From the NCBI RefSeq assembly GCF_900996225.1, contig NZ_CAAJGL010000068.1, forward strand, positions 682,001 through 746,000: DNA of 64,000 nucleotides. The letters run 5' to 3'. Of this stretch, positions 17,285 through 25,749 are shown in pieces. The number at the start of each line of letters is the position of its first letter. The first letter of the stretch is position 1. Source of the DNA: Paraburkholderia sp. BCC1884. Lineage in GTDB: Bacteria > Pseudomonadota > Gammaproteobacteria > Burkholderiales > Burkholderiaceae. The translations under genes were made by a program, and so were the position numbers. The notes below the pieces were generated by a model, which did no database searches, was not told the origin of the DNA, and worked only from the letters and a program-made list of their open reading frames with translations.

Positions 17285-19309
17285 TTACGACGGTACGGAA
17301 ACCGACGCGCGCGCCAAGGGCAGCTTGAACGTGAAGGTGGCGCCACCATCCGGATTGTTGGCGGCCCATATTCGTCCACCGTGCTTGCCGACGATGGAGT
17401 TGCAGATCGCCAGTCCCATTCCCATGCCTGCACTGCGCGTCGTGAAGAATGCATCGAAAAGACGCGGCAAATGTTCTTCGCTGATTCCGGGCCCGTTGTC
17501 GGCCAGCGATAGCAGCACGTGACCTTCGAGGTCCAGTGACGAAGTGATATGGAGCCGGTGCTCGCCTGCAAGCGTGGCCATCGATTGCAGGCTATTCATA
17601 ATGAGGTTGATCAGGACTTGCTGGAGTTGCACGCGGTCACCGTCGACGACCGTGACTTCGGGTGTCAGGTGAAGCACGACGATGCAACCGTGACGCTTCG
17701 CTTCCGCACGAATGAGCGTAAGGACCTCATCGACCAGGTCGTTGATCGAAACGGCGGCCAGATCTAGCGCGGCACCTTTCACCATCCGCCTGACGCGCTG
17801 GACGATCTCGCCCGCGCGTTTTCCTTCGGCGGTTATCCGTGCTACGCATCCTTCCACCTCGCTCAGGTCCGGGGGACTCCGGCGCAGCCATCGCGAACAG
17901 GCCTCGCCATTCATGACGATGGCGGCAAGCGGCTGACCCACTTCGTGTGCAATAGACGCGCTCAACTCGCCCAGTGCCGCGACACGACTCGCACGCGCCA
18001 GATCGTTTTGCGTTTCGTAAAGCTGTGCCTCGATCAGCCTCGCCTGAGTGATGTCCATGACGGCGCCGAAAAAGTGCCGTTTGTCGGCATGTCCTTCAGC
18101 GCGACGGGCGACGACATGCAGGTGCCTGACGCGGCCATCCGGCAAAAGGAGACGATGCTCGATATCGAATCGGTCGGACACGCCGTTGACGTCCGACACC
18201 ATACGGTCGAATGTAGGCATGTCCTCGGGATGCACGCGTTGTCGGGCGTCATCTAGCGTAGGGGTAAGCGTCGCGTCGTATTCGAAGATGCGCAGCGCTT
18301 CTTCGGACAGAAACAGCTCGCCAGTATCGATATTCCACCCGAAACTACCCGTGCGGCTGAGCTTCTGTGCTTCGGCCAGATATAGCGCCTGACTTTTCTT
18401 CAGGCTGTCTTCCGCCCGCTTGCGCTCGGTGATGTCGCTGTCGGTTTGCAGTGTGGCGAGCGGCTCGCCGCGGCTGTCGCGCTGCAACGTCCACCGACTG
18501 GCGACGATGACCTCCGTGCCATCGCGCTTTGTGTGACTCAGTTCGCCTTCCCAGTAGCCATCCTGTTCCAGCTGTTGTTGGATTGCATCGCGGGGAATCG
18601 GGAACGTGGTCTTGAGCAGCACGTCAGCCGCTTGACCGAGCGCCTCGGCCCGGCGCCACCCGTACAGTGCTTCAGCCGAATGGTTCCAGTAAGCAATGAC
18701 TTCGCTGCGATTGCGAACGGAGACGGCGTCGTGAGTGAGGTCGAGGAGCAGAGCCTGTTCGCGCTGAATGTGTTCGGCGTCGCGGATTCGTCTGACAAGC
18801 GCTGTCACGGAGAGTGACGCCGCAAGAAATGCGGCCAGTGGGAAAAAGTCCTGGACCTTCTGGACCGCAAAGCTATAGATCGGTGGTGTAAAAAAGAAAT
18901 TAAGGAGTAGTGCGCCTGCGACCGAGAAAATGGCGGATGAAACAAAGCTGTCGAGCAGCGACAAGAAAACAATCACGACGAGCATGCAGAAGCCAGTGGT
19001 CGACAGGCTGAATTGCAAGCTTAGACAGATCCACGTGATGACGCTCAGTGCGATGCAGCCGCCTAGCCAAAGTCGCGCGAGGAAGGCGGGCTCGCTGCTT
19101 CTATCCGATGAAATGAACACTGCCACTGATGGGCTCCCCTCGGTCAGGCACGGGTAGCCGCGGCCAAAGATTTGCGCGCGCTCCGACCACCGCTTCGACA
19201 GTATTTCAGTTAAGTAATGGGCGCTCCGGAATACCTCAACGAAGCTTCTTTGAATATCGCTTTTTCTTGCGTCATGTACAAGTGAAAATATCTGAAATGG
19301 TCTGCTCAT
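17285..19309 (-). CDS. Sensor histidine kinase with KdpD-like membrane domain and two PAS domains
   Basis: A 674-residue kinase. The order is a DUF4118 four-helix membrane domain (about residues 75-170, including LLNFFFTPPIYSF), a PAS domain with PAC tail (AYWNHSAEALYGW, TDSDITERKRAE), a second PAS (TGSFGWNIDTGELF), a HisKA domain (SIAHEVGQPLAAIV, phosphorylated His) and an HATPase domain (NLIMNSLQSM, DNGPGIS, GMGMGLAI). Relatives carry HEVNQPLAA; here the Asn is Gly. No response regulator is adjacent. The start is uncertain: residues before about 70 are not typical of the family and no Shine-Dalgarno supports 19309. It is convergent with the CHASE2 operon across 27 bp. Confidence 0.87.
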   Translation of the reverse strand: MSRPFQIFSLVHDARKSDIQRSFVEVFRSAHYLTEILSKRWSERAQIFGRGYPCLTEGSPSVAVFISSDRSSEPAFLARLWLGGCIALSVITWICLSLQFSLSTTGFCMLVVIVFLSLLDSFVSSAIFSVAGALLLNFFFTPPIYSFAVQKVQDFFPLAAFLAASLSVTALVRRIRDAEHIQREQALLLDLTHDAVSVRNRSEVIAYWNHSAEALYGWRRAEALGQAADVLLKTTFPIPRDAIQQQLEQDGYWEGELSHTKRDGTEVIVASRWTLQRDSRGEPLATLQTDSDITERKRAEDSLKKSQALYLAEAQKLSRTGSFGWNIDTGELFLSEEALRIFEYDATLTPTLDDARQRVHPEDMPTFDRMVSDVNGVSDRFDIEHRLLLPDGRVRHLHVVARRAEGHADKRHFFGAVMDITQARLIEAQLYETQNDLARASRVAALGELSASIAHEVGQPLAAIVMNGEACSRWLRRSPPDLSEVEGCVARITAEGKRAGEIVQRVRRMVKGAALDLAAVSINDLVDEVLTLIRAEAKRHGCIVVLHLTPEVTVVDGDRVQLQQVLINLIMNSLQSMATLAGEHRLHITSSLDLEGHVLLSLADNGPGISEEHLPRLFDAFFTTRSAGMGMGLAICNSIVGKHGGRIWAANNPDGGATFTFKLPLARASVSVPS

Positions 19310-19402
19310 TGCGGCCGGGCCACTTCATCGACACGCGGGTGCACCGTGGATGACACGCACCATGTGTTAGTCCGGTCGGGAGTGCGGGGAGTCGAGCGCG
19401 TC

Positions 19403-20395
19403 TCAGTACCGCTCGAATACAGCTTGCAACGCACGCCTGTCTGCGCTGCTGGTGAGCGCCAGTGTCAAAAGCAGGCGGGCTTTCTGCGGAACCTGATCGT
19501 CGACCGTGAGCCAGCCGTAATCGTCGTCGGGCTGCGCGCCGTTGCGTAACACGATGCCGGCGCCCGTGCGTGATGCACGTACCACCTGCACGCCACGCCG
19601 CGCCGCGTTGCACAGCATGTCGACGAGATGGCGGGCAACGTTGCCGTTACCGGTACCCGCATAGATCAGACCGCGTGCGTTCGCGGCAATCGATTCGACC
19701 GCCTGCGCTTCGAGCGCGCCATACGCATAGACGATGTCGACCTTCGGCAAGACGTCGAGCGTCTCGACCGACCACGGTGTGTCGAGCGTATGGGCGCGGG
19801 CCGGGCGCCGATAGTAGCGCGGCTCGCCTTCGATCACATAGCCGAGTGCGCCATATGGCGAGTGAAACGCTTCGAGCTTGAAGCTGTTGCTCTTCACGAC
19901 GTCGCGCGCGCTGTGAATCTCGTTGTTGGCCACGACCAGCGTGCCCATGCTGCGCGATGACGGATGCGCCGCGACCGCCAGCGCATCGTAAAGATTGAGC
20001 GCTGCGTCGGAGCTCATCGCCGACGGTGGCCGCATCGCGCCGACCACCACCGCGGGTTTGCTGGACTTGAGTGTCAGGTGCAGGAAGTAGGCGGTTTCCT
20101 CGATCGTATCGGTGCCATGCGTGACCACCACGCCGTCCACGTCCTGCCGTGCGAGCAGTTCCGCGACACGTTTGCCGATCACGAGCAGATGGTCGTTATT
20201 GAAGTTCTCGGAGCCGGTTTGCAGCAATTGCTCGGCGCGCAGATTCGCCAGCGCGAAGGCGTGGGGAATGGCGTCGAGAATCTCGTCGATGCCGAGCACC
20301 GAGCACAGGTAAGCGGACGTGTTCACGGCGGCTTTGCCCTGGCCGGCAATCGTGCCGCCGGTGCCGATCACCACGATGTTGGGCTTTGCTGTCAT
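19403..20395 (-). CDS. L-asparaginase
   Basis: A 330-residue asparaginase/glutaminase-family enzyme hydrolysing L-asparagine to aspartate and ammonia. Both threonine motifs are present: VVIGTGGTIAGQG at residue 8 and VVTHGTDTIEETAYF, and the lysine-containing VVVGAMRPPSAMSSD follows. The layout is that of type II enzymes, but I see no signal peptide at the chosen ATG (20393-20395), nor in the 31-codon upstream extension, so it may be cytoplasmic. The upstream region carries a 30-bp element shared with the promoter of the binding protein at 21825, suggesting common control by the GlxA-type regulator between them. Confidence 0.9.
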   Translation of the reverse strand: MTAKPNIVVIGTGGTIAGQGKAAVNTSAYLCSVLGIDEILDAIPHAFALANLRAEQLLQTGSENFNNDHLLVIGKRVAELLARQDVDGVVVTHGTDTIEETAYFLHLTLKSSKPAVVVGAMRPPSAMSSDAALNLYDALAVAAHPSSRSMGTLVVANNEIHSARDVVKSNSFKLEAFHSPYGALGYVIEGEPRYYRRPARAHTLDTPWSVETLDVLPKVDIVYAYGALEAQAVESIAANARGLIYAGTGNGNVARHLVDMLCNAARRGVQVVRASRTGAGIVLRNGAQPDDDYGWLTVDDQVPQKARLLLTLALTSSADRRALQAVFERY

Positions 20396-20487
20396 GCGGT
20401 CTTCGCCTGAGTGTGTGAATGGAATGCGGCCGCGCGCTGCGTGCACAGCCCGTCGACGGCACTGTACGGCGACACCGGCTCTGCGCA

Positions 20488-20517
20488 ATTGAACTGATTG
20501 GCGGGAAAGTAGAAGAA
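20488..20517 (-). promoter_or_regulatory. Shared 30-bp element upstream of asparaginase
   Basis: Read on the minus strand this begins TTCTTCTACTTTCCCGCC and continues through ATC and CAAT. It matches the element at 21734-21763 at 22 of 30 positions, in the same orientation relative to the target gene, and lies 92 bp from the asparaginase start. It is a candidate activator site for the adjacent GlxA-type regulator. Confidence 0.5.
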
Positions 20518-20572
20518 ACGCGACAGATGCGTTGCAGGCGGGATGAAAGCGTCGGGCGCGAGTCTGGCAGGT

Positions 20573-21658
20573 TCAGGTCGAGGCAATGTTTCGCGACGCG
20601 CGCAGCTTGCCGGGCGTGACGCCGTATGCCTCGCGGAATACCCGGATGAAGTGCGCGGAGTCCGCGAATCCGCATTCGTAGGCGATGTCGGTAATCTTGC
20701 GCGCGGTGTTGACGAGCATCCAGCGCGCGTAGCGCAGTCGCATGCGCCGATAGAACTCGTTGGGCGACGCATTCATTTCGGCCATGAAGGCCCGCTCGAG
20801 ATTGCGCACGCTGGTGCCGATCATTTTGGCGATGACCGCGATGTTCAGCGGTGCTTCGAGATTCTCTTCCATCAACAGGACGGCGTGGCGCACCGTTGCA
20901 TCGTCGACGGATAGATAGCCGAGTGCCGCCCGTCGTTCGACGAACGATGAGCCACCCTGGCGATTGACCGTCATCTGGTGCACGACCTTGGAAGCGCGGT
21001 CCGGCCCGCAGTGCAGGCTGATCAGGCGGGCAGCCAGTTCGACGACCGAAATGCCGCCCGCGCAGGTGATGCGGTTGCCGTCGATCAGGTAGTCCGCGTG
21101 CGTCAGCACGCGCAAGGCGGGAAACATGCGTCGGTAATCGTCGAAATGGAAGCTGTGCACGCAGGCGACGCGATCTTCCATCAGACCCGCTTGCGCCAGC
21201 ACGAAACTGCCGGTGCACATGCCGACGAGCGCAATGCCCGCTTCGGCGGCCTGTTTCAGATAATCCCAATAGCGCCGGTCGACGTGATCGAGATGCGGCA
21301 GCAGGCCGCCGATCACGATCAGATAGTCGAATTGCGCTACGTCTGGAAATGCGGACTGCACTTGCACGGGAATGCCGCAGCTCGCTTCGACCGATTCGCC
21401 CTGCGCGCCGACGATGGTCCATAGACAACGCAGTTGGCGGCTCTGGTCGCCGCGGTCTGCCGCATGACGCAGTGCATCACACAAGCCCGCGAGCGAGAGC
21501 ATCGGAAAGCGCGGCCATAAAAGGATACCGACGCTCAGCTCCGCTTCGGAACGACTCGGGCGTGCTTGCGGCGTACGCGGCAGTGTGTCGAGTTGTTCGA
21601 CGAGGTCGTGGGCCGCCCGCGCTTGCGAATCGTCAGGAGAAGGGGCGGCAGTCGGCAT
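20573..21658 (-). CDS. GlxA family (DJ-1/PfpI + AraC) transcriptional regulator
   Basis: A 361-residue regulator. The N-terminal DJ-1/PfpI-like domain (SVGILLWPRFPMLSLAGLCDAL, LIVIGGLLPHLDH, GMCTGSFVLAQAGLM, THADYLIDGNRITCAGG) is followed by a C-terminal AraC pair of helix-turn-helices (PLNIAVIAKMIGTSVRNLERAF and ITDIAYECGFADSAHFIRVFRE). Relatives such as GbdR and ArgR-type proteins activate catabolism of betaines or amino acids. It lies between asparaginase and a divergent amino-acid binding protein gene, both of which have a matching upstream element, so amino-acid-responsive activation is likely. Confidence 0.9.
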   Translation of the reverse strand: MPTAAPSPDDSQARAAHDLVEQLDTLPRTPQARPSRSEAELSVGILLWPRFPMLSLAGLCDALRHAADRGDQSRQLRCLWTIVGAQGESVEASCGIPVQVQSAFPDVAQFDYLIVIGGLLPHLDHVDRRYWDYLKQAAEAGIALVGMCTGSFVLAQAGLMEDRVACVHSFHFDDYRRMFPALRVLTHADYLIDGNRITCAGGISVVELAARLISLHCGPDRASKVVHQMTVNRQGGSSFVERRAALGYLSVDDATVRHAVLLMEENLEAPLNIAVIAKMIGTSVRNLERAFMAEMNASPNEFYRRMRLRYARWMLVNTARKITDIAYECGFADSAHFIRVFREAYGVTPGKLRASRNIAST

Positions 21659-21733
21659 GCGCGAACTCGTGGGCTGGTCGAACCGATTATACGGTCACGT
21701 GCTAGGCCCGGGCGCTCGCCACGCTTGCCGCAA

Positions 21734-21763
21734 TTCTTCTATTTTCCGGCAGATCGATGCAAT
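21734..21763 (+). promoter_or_regulatory. Shared 30-bp element upstream of the binding protein
   Basis: It starts TTCTTCTATTTTCCGGCAG and runs to CAAT. The copy upstream of asparaginase matches at 22 of 30 positions. A shorter related block (TTTTCTGGCTGCAT) follows directly at 21770-21783, giving the tandem arrangement often seen at AraC-family sites. It ends 61 bp before the binding protein start. Confidence 0.5.
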
Positions 21764-21824
21764 GCCGCCGTTTTCTGGCTGCATAAATTGGTCACCGCTA
21801 CCACAACTACTTATCGGGTGAAGC

Positions 21825-22979
21825 ATGAGCACAAGCACAGCATTGGGTCGCGGCATGGCGGCCGTCGGCATTCTGGGGGCATTCACGGCCGTTGCGATGG
21901 GTGTCGCCCATGCCGATGAGATCGTGAAGATCGGCGAAGCTGCGCCCGTGACCGGGCCGGCTTCCTATCTGGGCAAGGACACCGAGAACGGCGCGCGCCT
22001 TGCGATCGAGGAGATCAGCCAGGCGGGTCTCGTGATCGGCGGCAAGAAGGTGACGCTGGTGTTCGACGCCCAGGACGATGCGGGCGATCCGCGTCAGGCG
22101 ACCCAGGTCGCGCAGAAGCTGGTGGACGACAAGGTCGTCGCAGTGGTCGGCCACATGCAATCCGGGTCGACGATTCCCGCGTCGAAGATCTACAACGATG
22201 CGGGCATCGTGCAGGTGTCGCCCTCCGCGACGAATCCGGCCTATACGCTGCAGGGTTTCAAAACGGCCTATCGCGTAGTTGCCACCGACGCGCAGCAGGG
22301 GCCGACGCTCGCCGACTACGCTGCGAAGACGCTGAAGGTCAGGACGGTGGCGATCGTCGACGATTCGACCGCGTACGGTCAGGGCCTCGCTGTCGAGTTC
22401 GAGAAGCAGGCGAAGGCGAACGGCATCACGGTGCTGTCGCACGATGCCAGCACCGACAAGGCCGTCGATTTCCGCGCGATTCTCACGAAGATCAAGGGCG
22501 AAAAACCGGACGCAATCATGTACGGCGGCCTCGACGGCACGGGCGGCCCGTTCGCGAAGCAGGCGAAGCAATTAGGCATCACCGCGAAACTGCTGGCCGG
22601 CGACGGTCTGTGTGCCGACGATCTCGCGAAGCTAGCCGGCGATGCGGCCGACAACGTGATCTGCTCGATTGCCGGCGCGCCGCTGCTAAAAATGTCCGAC
22701 GGGCCCGCCTTCGTCGAGCGATACAAGAAGCGCTTCGGTTACGCACCGGTGTTGAACTCGCCGTTCGCGTACGACGCCGTGGGTGTGATCGTCGATGCGA
22801 TGAAGCGCGCGCAATCCACCGACCCGGCCGGCATCCTGGCCGCCATGCCGGCAACCGATTATCACGGTGTGCTCGGTGAAACGCAGTTCGACTCGAAAGG
22901 CGATCTGCGGCATGGCGTAATTTCGCTGTACAGGTACGTGGGCGGCAAGCAGGAACTACTCGGTGTCGTGGCTAAGTGA
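21825..22979 (+). CDS. Branched-chain amino acid (LivK-type) ABC transporter substrate-binding protein
   Basis: A 384-residue periplasmic binding protein of the LivK/Leu-Ile-Val family. A signal peptide (to about residue 28, ending VAHA) precedes DEIVKIGEAAPVTGPASYLGKDTENGARLAIEEI-type sequence, and the core motifs VAVVGHMQSGSTIPASKIY, SATNPAYT and VAIVDDSTAYGQG are those of the family. No permease or ATPase genes are nearby, so it must use components encoded elsewhere. The link to asparaginase through a shared promoter element suggests an amino acid or amide ligand. Confidence 0.88.
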   Translation: MSTSTALGRGMAAVGILGAFTAVAMGVAHADEIVKIGEAAPVTGPASYLGKDTENGARLAIEEISQAGLVIGGKKVTLVFDAQDDAGDPRQATQVAQKLVDDKVVAVVGHMQSGSTIPASKIYNDAGIVQVSPSATNPAYTLQGFKTAYRVVATDAQQGPTLADYAAKTLKVRTVAIVDDSTAYGQGLAVEFEKQAKANGITVLSHDASTDKAVDFRAILTKIKGEKPDAIMYGGLDGTGGPFAKQAKQLGITAKLLAGDGLCADDLAKLAGDAADNVICSIAGAPLLKMSDGPAFVERYKKRFGYAPVLNSPFAYDAVGVIVDAMKRAQSTDPAGILAAMPATDYHGVLGETQFDSKGDLRHGVISLYRYVGGKQELLGVVAK

Positions 22980-23009
22980 CGGAAGCGGACCTTCGGCGAG
23001 CGTAGTACG

Positions 23010-23639
23010 ATGCAGCCCATCGGAACGAGTCTGCGTCCGGGTTGGGCGACACGCCGAGCAGCGCAGACGCGCTCGCCACTTATCCAGGTCCCTGAATTGA
23101 AGCGCTTTCCCTATACCCTTTGGTTGACTGGCTTGAGTGCGGCTGGCAAGAGCACGTTGGCATTCGCGCTGGCCGACGTGCTGACCGGACAAGTCGTGTG
23201 CTGCGAGGTGCTGGACGGCGATGTCGTGCGCCGTACGCTAAGCCGCGATCTGGGGTTTTCGCGCGAAGATCGTAGCGAGAACATTCGCCGGGTGGCACAA
23301 CGGTGCCGTGCGTTGAACGACGCGGGTACGGTCGCAATCGCCGCACTGATCTCACCCTTCGCCGCGGATCGTACGATGGCGCGTGACATCGTCGGTGACG
23401 AGCGCTTCATCGAGGTGTATCTGTCGACTCCGCTCGTCATTTGCGAGGCGCGCGATCCGAAAGGGCTCTATCTGCGCGCGCATGCCGGGCAAATCGCCAA
23501 CTTCACCGGTGTCAGCGATCCGTACGAGGCGCCGCTCGATCCAGAGTTATCGTTCGACACGAGTTGCCTGTCGTTGCAAAGCTGTGTCGAGGCGACGTTC
23601 GACTGGTGTCGGACGCGGATGGCGAATGACGGCTCCTGA
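23010..23639 (+). CDS. cysC: Adenylylsulfate (APS) kinase
   Basis: A 209-residue kinase that phosphorylates adenosine 5'-phosphosulfate to PAPS. The P-loop is GLSAAGKST (usually GLSGSGKST), followed by EVLDGDVVRRTLSRDLGFS, then REDRSENIRR, the phosphoserine-type motif ISPFAADR (usually ISPFRxDR), and the product-binding stretch DPKGLYLRAHAG and GVSDPYEAP. About 30 residues precede the core domain and are of unknown use. It stands alone, without cysN, cysD or cysH, downstream of the binding protein, so it may supply PAPS for sulfation rather than for sulfate assimilation; that is inference. The start codon is uncertain. Confidence 0.87.
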   Translation: MQPIGTSLRPGWATRRAAQTRSPLIQVPELKRFPYTLWLTGLSAAGKSTLAFALADVLTGQVVCCEVLDGDVVRRTLSRDLGFSREDRSENIRRVAQRCRALNDAGTVAIAALISPFAADRTMARDIVGDERFIEVYLSTPLVICEARDPKGLYLRAHAGQIANFTGVSDPYEAPLDPELSFDTSCLSLQSCVEATFDWCRTRMANDGS

Positions 23640-23663
23640 CAAGTCGGACTCGGACCCTGCCCG

Positions 23664-24551
23664 TCATCCCCCACTTCTGCAAAGCGCCATCATCCATTCA
23701 TAGACCGCATCCACGGCAGCGGAGCGCGCCGGCTGCGCCGAGCGCATCAGCCACAGGGGCGCGAGCGCGAAACCGGGCACTTGTGGCAAGACTTCAACGC
23801 GGCCGCTCGTCAGCGCATCGCCGGCAGTCAGCCGCGACACCATGGCGATCCCCGCTTCCTGCTCGGCGGCCGACACGAGAAAGCGAGGATCGCTGACCGT
23901 CATCGCGCGGCGCGTTCGCAAGCCGCCTCGCCGCAAATCGGGCAGCCACGGCGCCCAGTCCGGGCGTGCCTCGTGAACCAGCAACGGCGCTTGCGTCAAC
24001 ACTTCGGGAAACGGCGTGGAGTGCAAACGACGCGCGGTCAACGGCCCGCAGATGGCGACTGCGTCTTCATCGAGCAAGCGCTCGCACGTCACTTCGGCCG
24101 TGTCGATCTTCTTCGACGAGACGACGAGATCGACATCGACACGGTCGATCTCATTGACCTCTTCCCCGGTCACGAGCCAGATCTCGAGCTTCGGTAACGC
24201 TTCCGAAAATGCGCGCATGCGCGGCATCAACCAGCCCGATGCGAACTGCGGCGCGCACACGACGATCACCGAATCCGGATTGCCGTACGGCTCGATGCGA
24301 TCACGACCATCGGCAAGCGTGGCCAGCGCCGAAGTCACGGTCTGCGCATAGAGCGTACCGGCGGCGGTCAACGCGACACCACGCCCGATCCGACGAAACA
24401 GGGGCTGCCCGGTCCATTCCTCGAGTTGCTGGATCTGATGGCTGATCGCCGATTGCGTCAGCGCGAGTTCTTGCGCTGCACGCGTGAAGCTGCCGAGCCG
24501 CGCGGCGGCGTCGAAAGCGAGCAGGGCCTGCAACGGGGGAAGTCTGCGCAT
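23664..24551 (-). CDS. LysR family transcriptional regulator (GcvA-type)
   Basis: A 295-residue LysR regulator: N-terminal helix-turn-helix (LLAFDAAARLGSFTRAAQEL, TQSAISHQIQQLE, GQPLFRRIGRGVALT) and a periplasmic-binding-protein-like effector domain. The opening MRRLPPLQALLAFDAAARL is characteristic of GcvA-like members. It is divergent from agmatinase and the PotF-like gene across 179 bp, and a palindrome sits 17 bp before its own start. Control of agmatine/putrescine use is the natural guess. Confidence 0.88.
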   Translation of the reverse strand: MRRLPPLQALLAFDAAARLGSFTRAAQELALTQSAISHQIQQLEEWTGQPLFRRIGRGVALTAAGTLYAQTVTSALATLADGRDRIEPYGNPDSVIVVCAPQFASGWLMPRMRAFSEALPKLEIWLVTGEEVNEIDRVDVDLVVSSKKIDTAEVTCERLLDEDAVAICGPLTARRLHSTPFPEVLTQAPLLVHEARPDWAPWLPDLRRGGLRTRRAMTVSDPRFLVSAAEQEAGIAMVSRLTAGDALTSGRVEVLPQVPGFALAPLWLMRSAQPARSAAVDAVYEWMMALCRSGG

Positions 24552-24567
24552 GTGAGGGTCGCCGGGA

Positions 24568-24582
24568 GATATTAAAAATATC
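24568..24582. promoter_or_regulatory. LysR-type palindrome between the regulator and agmatinase
   Basis: GATATT-AAA-AATATC is a perfect inverted repeat in an AT-rich patch, 17 bp upstream of the LysR ATG and about 150 bp from agmatinase. The symmetry fits a LysR autoregulatory site. Confidence 0.5.
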
Positions 24583-24730
24583 GATACTTCCAGCAAGATT
24601 CTTTGCTTTTCGCCGGAATTTTTACCCGCAATCATACAGCCAGTCGCTACTCACACGTGCTTCCGGGTTCCGGCAGACATGAGCCATTTTTGTGTGACAG
24701 CGTTTGCCAAATCCCACTGGATCGGACTGT

Positions 24731-25708
24731 ATGACCTCGAATTTCACGCCTTCCCACCTCACGCCGACCGCTGCCGCAGGCATCGAGGGGCAGCCCTCGG
24801 CCCCGACTTACGCGGGCGTGCTGTCGTTCATGCGCCGGCCGTACACCCGCGATCTCAGCGGCGTCGATGTCGCCGTATCGGGCATTCCGCTCGACCTCGC
24901 CACGACTTTCCGCCCGGGTACCCGCTTCGGTCCCGCAGGCATGCGTGCCGCCTCGGTCCAACTGGCCGAACTGGGTGCGTTTCCGTGGGGCATCGACCCG
25001 TTCGACCATCTGAACGTGGTCGACTACGGCGACTGCTGGTTCGACGCGCACAATCCGCCTGGCATTCGCGACGCCATCGTTGCCCACGCGCGCGGCATTC
25101 TGGCCACCGGCACGCGCATGCTGACCTTGGGCGGCGATCACTACATCACCTACCCGTTGCTGATCGCGCACGCGGAAAAGTATGGCAAACCGCTGAGCCT
25201 GATCCACTTCGATGCGCATTGCGACACCTGGCCGGACGACAACCCCGATTCGCTGAATCACGGCACGATGTTCTACAAGGCCATCCGCGAGGGACTCATC
25301 GACCCGGCTCGCTCGGTGCAGATCGGCATACGGACCTGGAACGACGACTTCATGGGCGTGCGCATTCTGGACGCGCCGTGGGTTCATCGCAACGGCACGC
25401 AGGCGACCATCGACGAAGTGCTGACGATCGTGGGCGATGCACCGACCTATCTGACATTCGACATCGATTGCCTCGATCCGGCATTCGCGCCGGGCACGGG
25501 CACGCCGGTCGCGGGCGGTCTGAGTTCGGCCCAGGCGCTGGAAATCGTTCGCTCGCTGGGCCCCGTCAATCTGGTCGGCGCCGACGTGGTGGAAGTGTCG
25601 CCGCCTTATGACCACAGCGACGTGACCGCGCTCGCCGCGGCACATCTTGCCGCCGACATGCTGTGTCTGATGCGCAATCAGAAGTTGCAGCGCCAGCAGC
25701 GCACGTAA
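24731..25708 (+). CDS. Agmatinase family ureohydrolase
   Basis: A 325-residue binuclear manganese hydrolase of the arginase superfamily. All metal-ligand motifs are present: LGGDHYITYPLL, HFDAHCDTW and TFDIDCLDPAFAPGTGTP. The most likely reaction is agmatine to putrescine plus urea; guanidinobutyrase and guanidinopropionase share this pattern and cannot be excluded. The next gene encodes a putrescine-type binding protein and a LysR regulator is divergent, which supports a guanidino/polyamine role. A start nine codons earlier is possible. Confidence 0.88.
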   Translation: MTSNFTPSHLTPTAAAGIEGQPSAPTYAGVLSFMRRPYTRDLSGVDVAVSGIPLDLATTFRPGTRFGPAGMRAASVQLAELGAFPWGIDPFDHLNVVDYGDCWFDAHNPPGIRDAIVAHARGILATGTRMLTLGGDHYITYPLLIAHAEKYGKPLSLIHFDAHCDTWPDDNPDSLNHGTMFYKAIREGLIDPARSVQIGIRTWNDDFMGVRILDAPWVHRNGTQATIDEVLTIVGDAPTYLTFDIDCLDPAFAPGTGTPVAGGLSSAQALEIVRSLGPVNLVGADVVEVSPPYDHSDVTALAAAHLAADMLCLMRNQKLQRQQRT

Positions 25709-25749
25709 GCGAGCTCACGCCTTTATCGAAACCTCTCTGGATAACGATC

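Noticed and set aside
20196..21428. Leftward 410-codon frame across the regulator-asparaginase region
   Set aside because: Arg/Ser-rich composition; the GlxA-type and asparaginase frames explain the same DNA with clear motifs.
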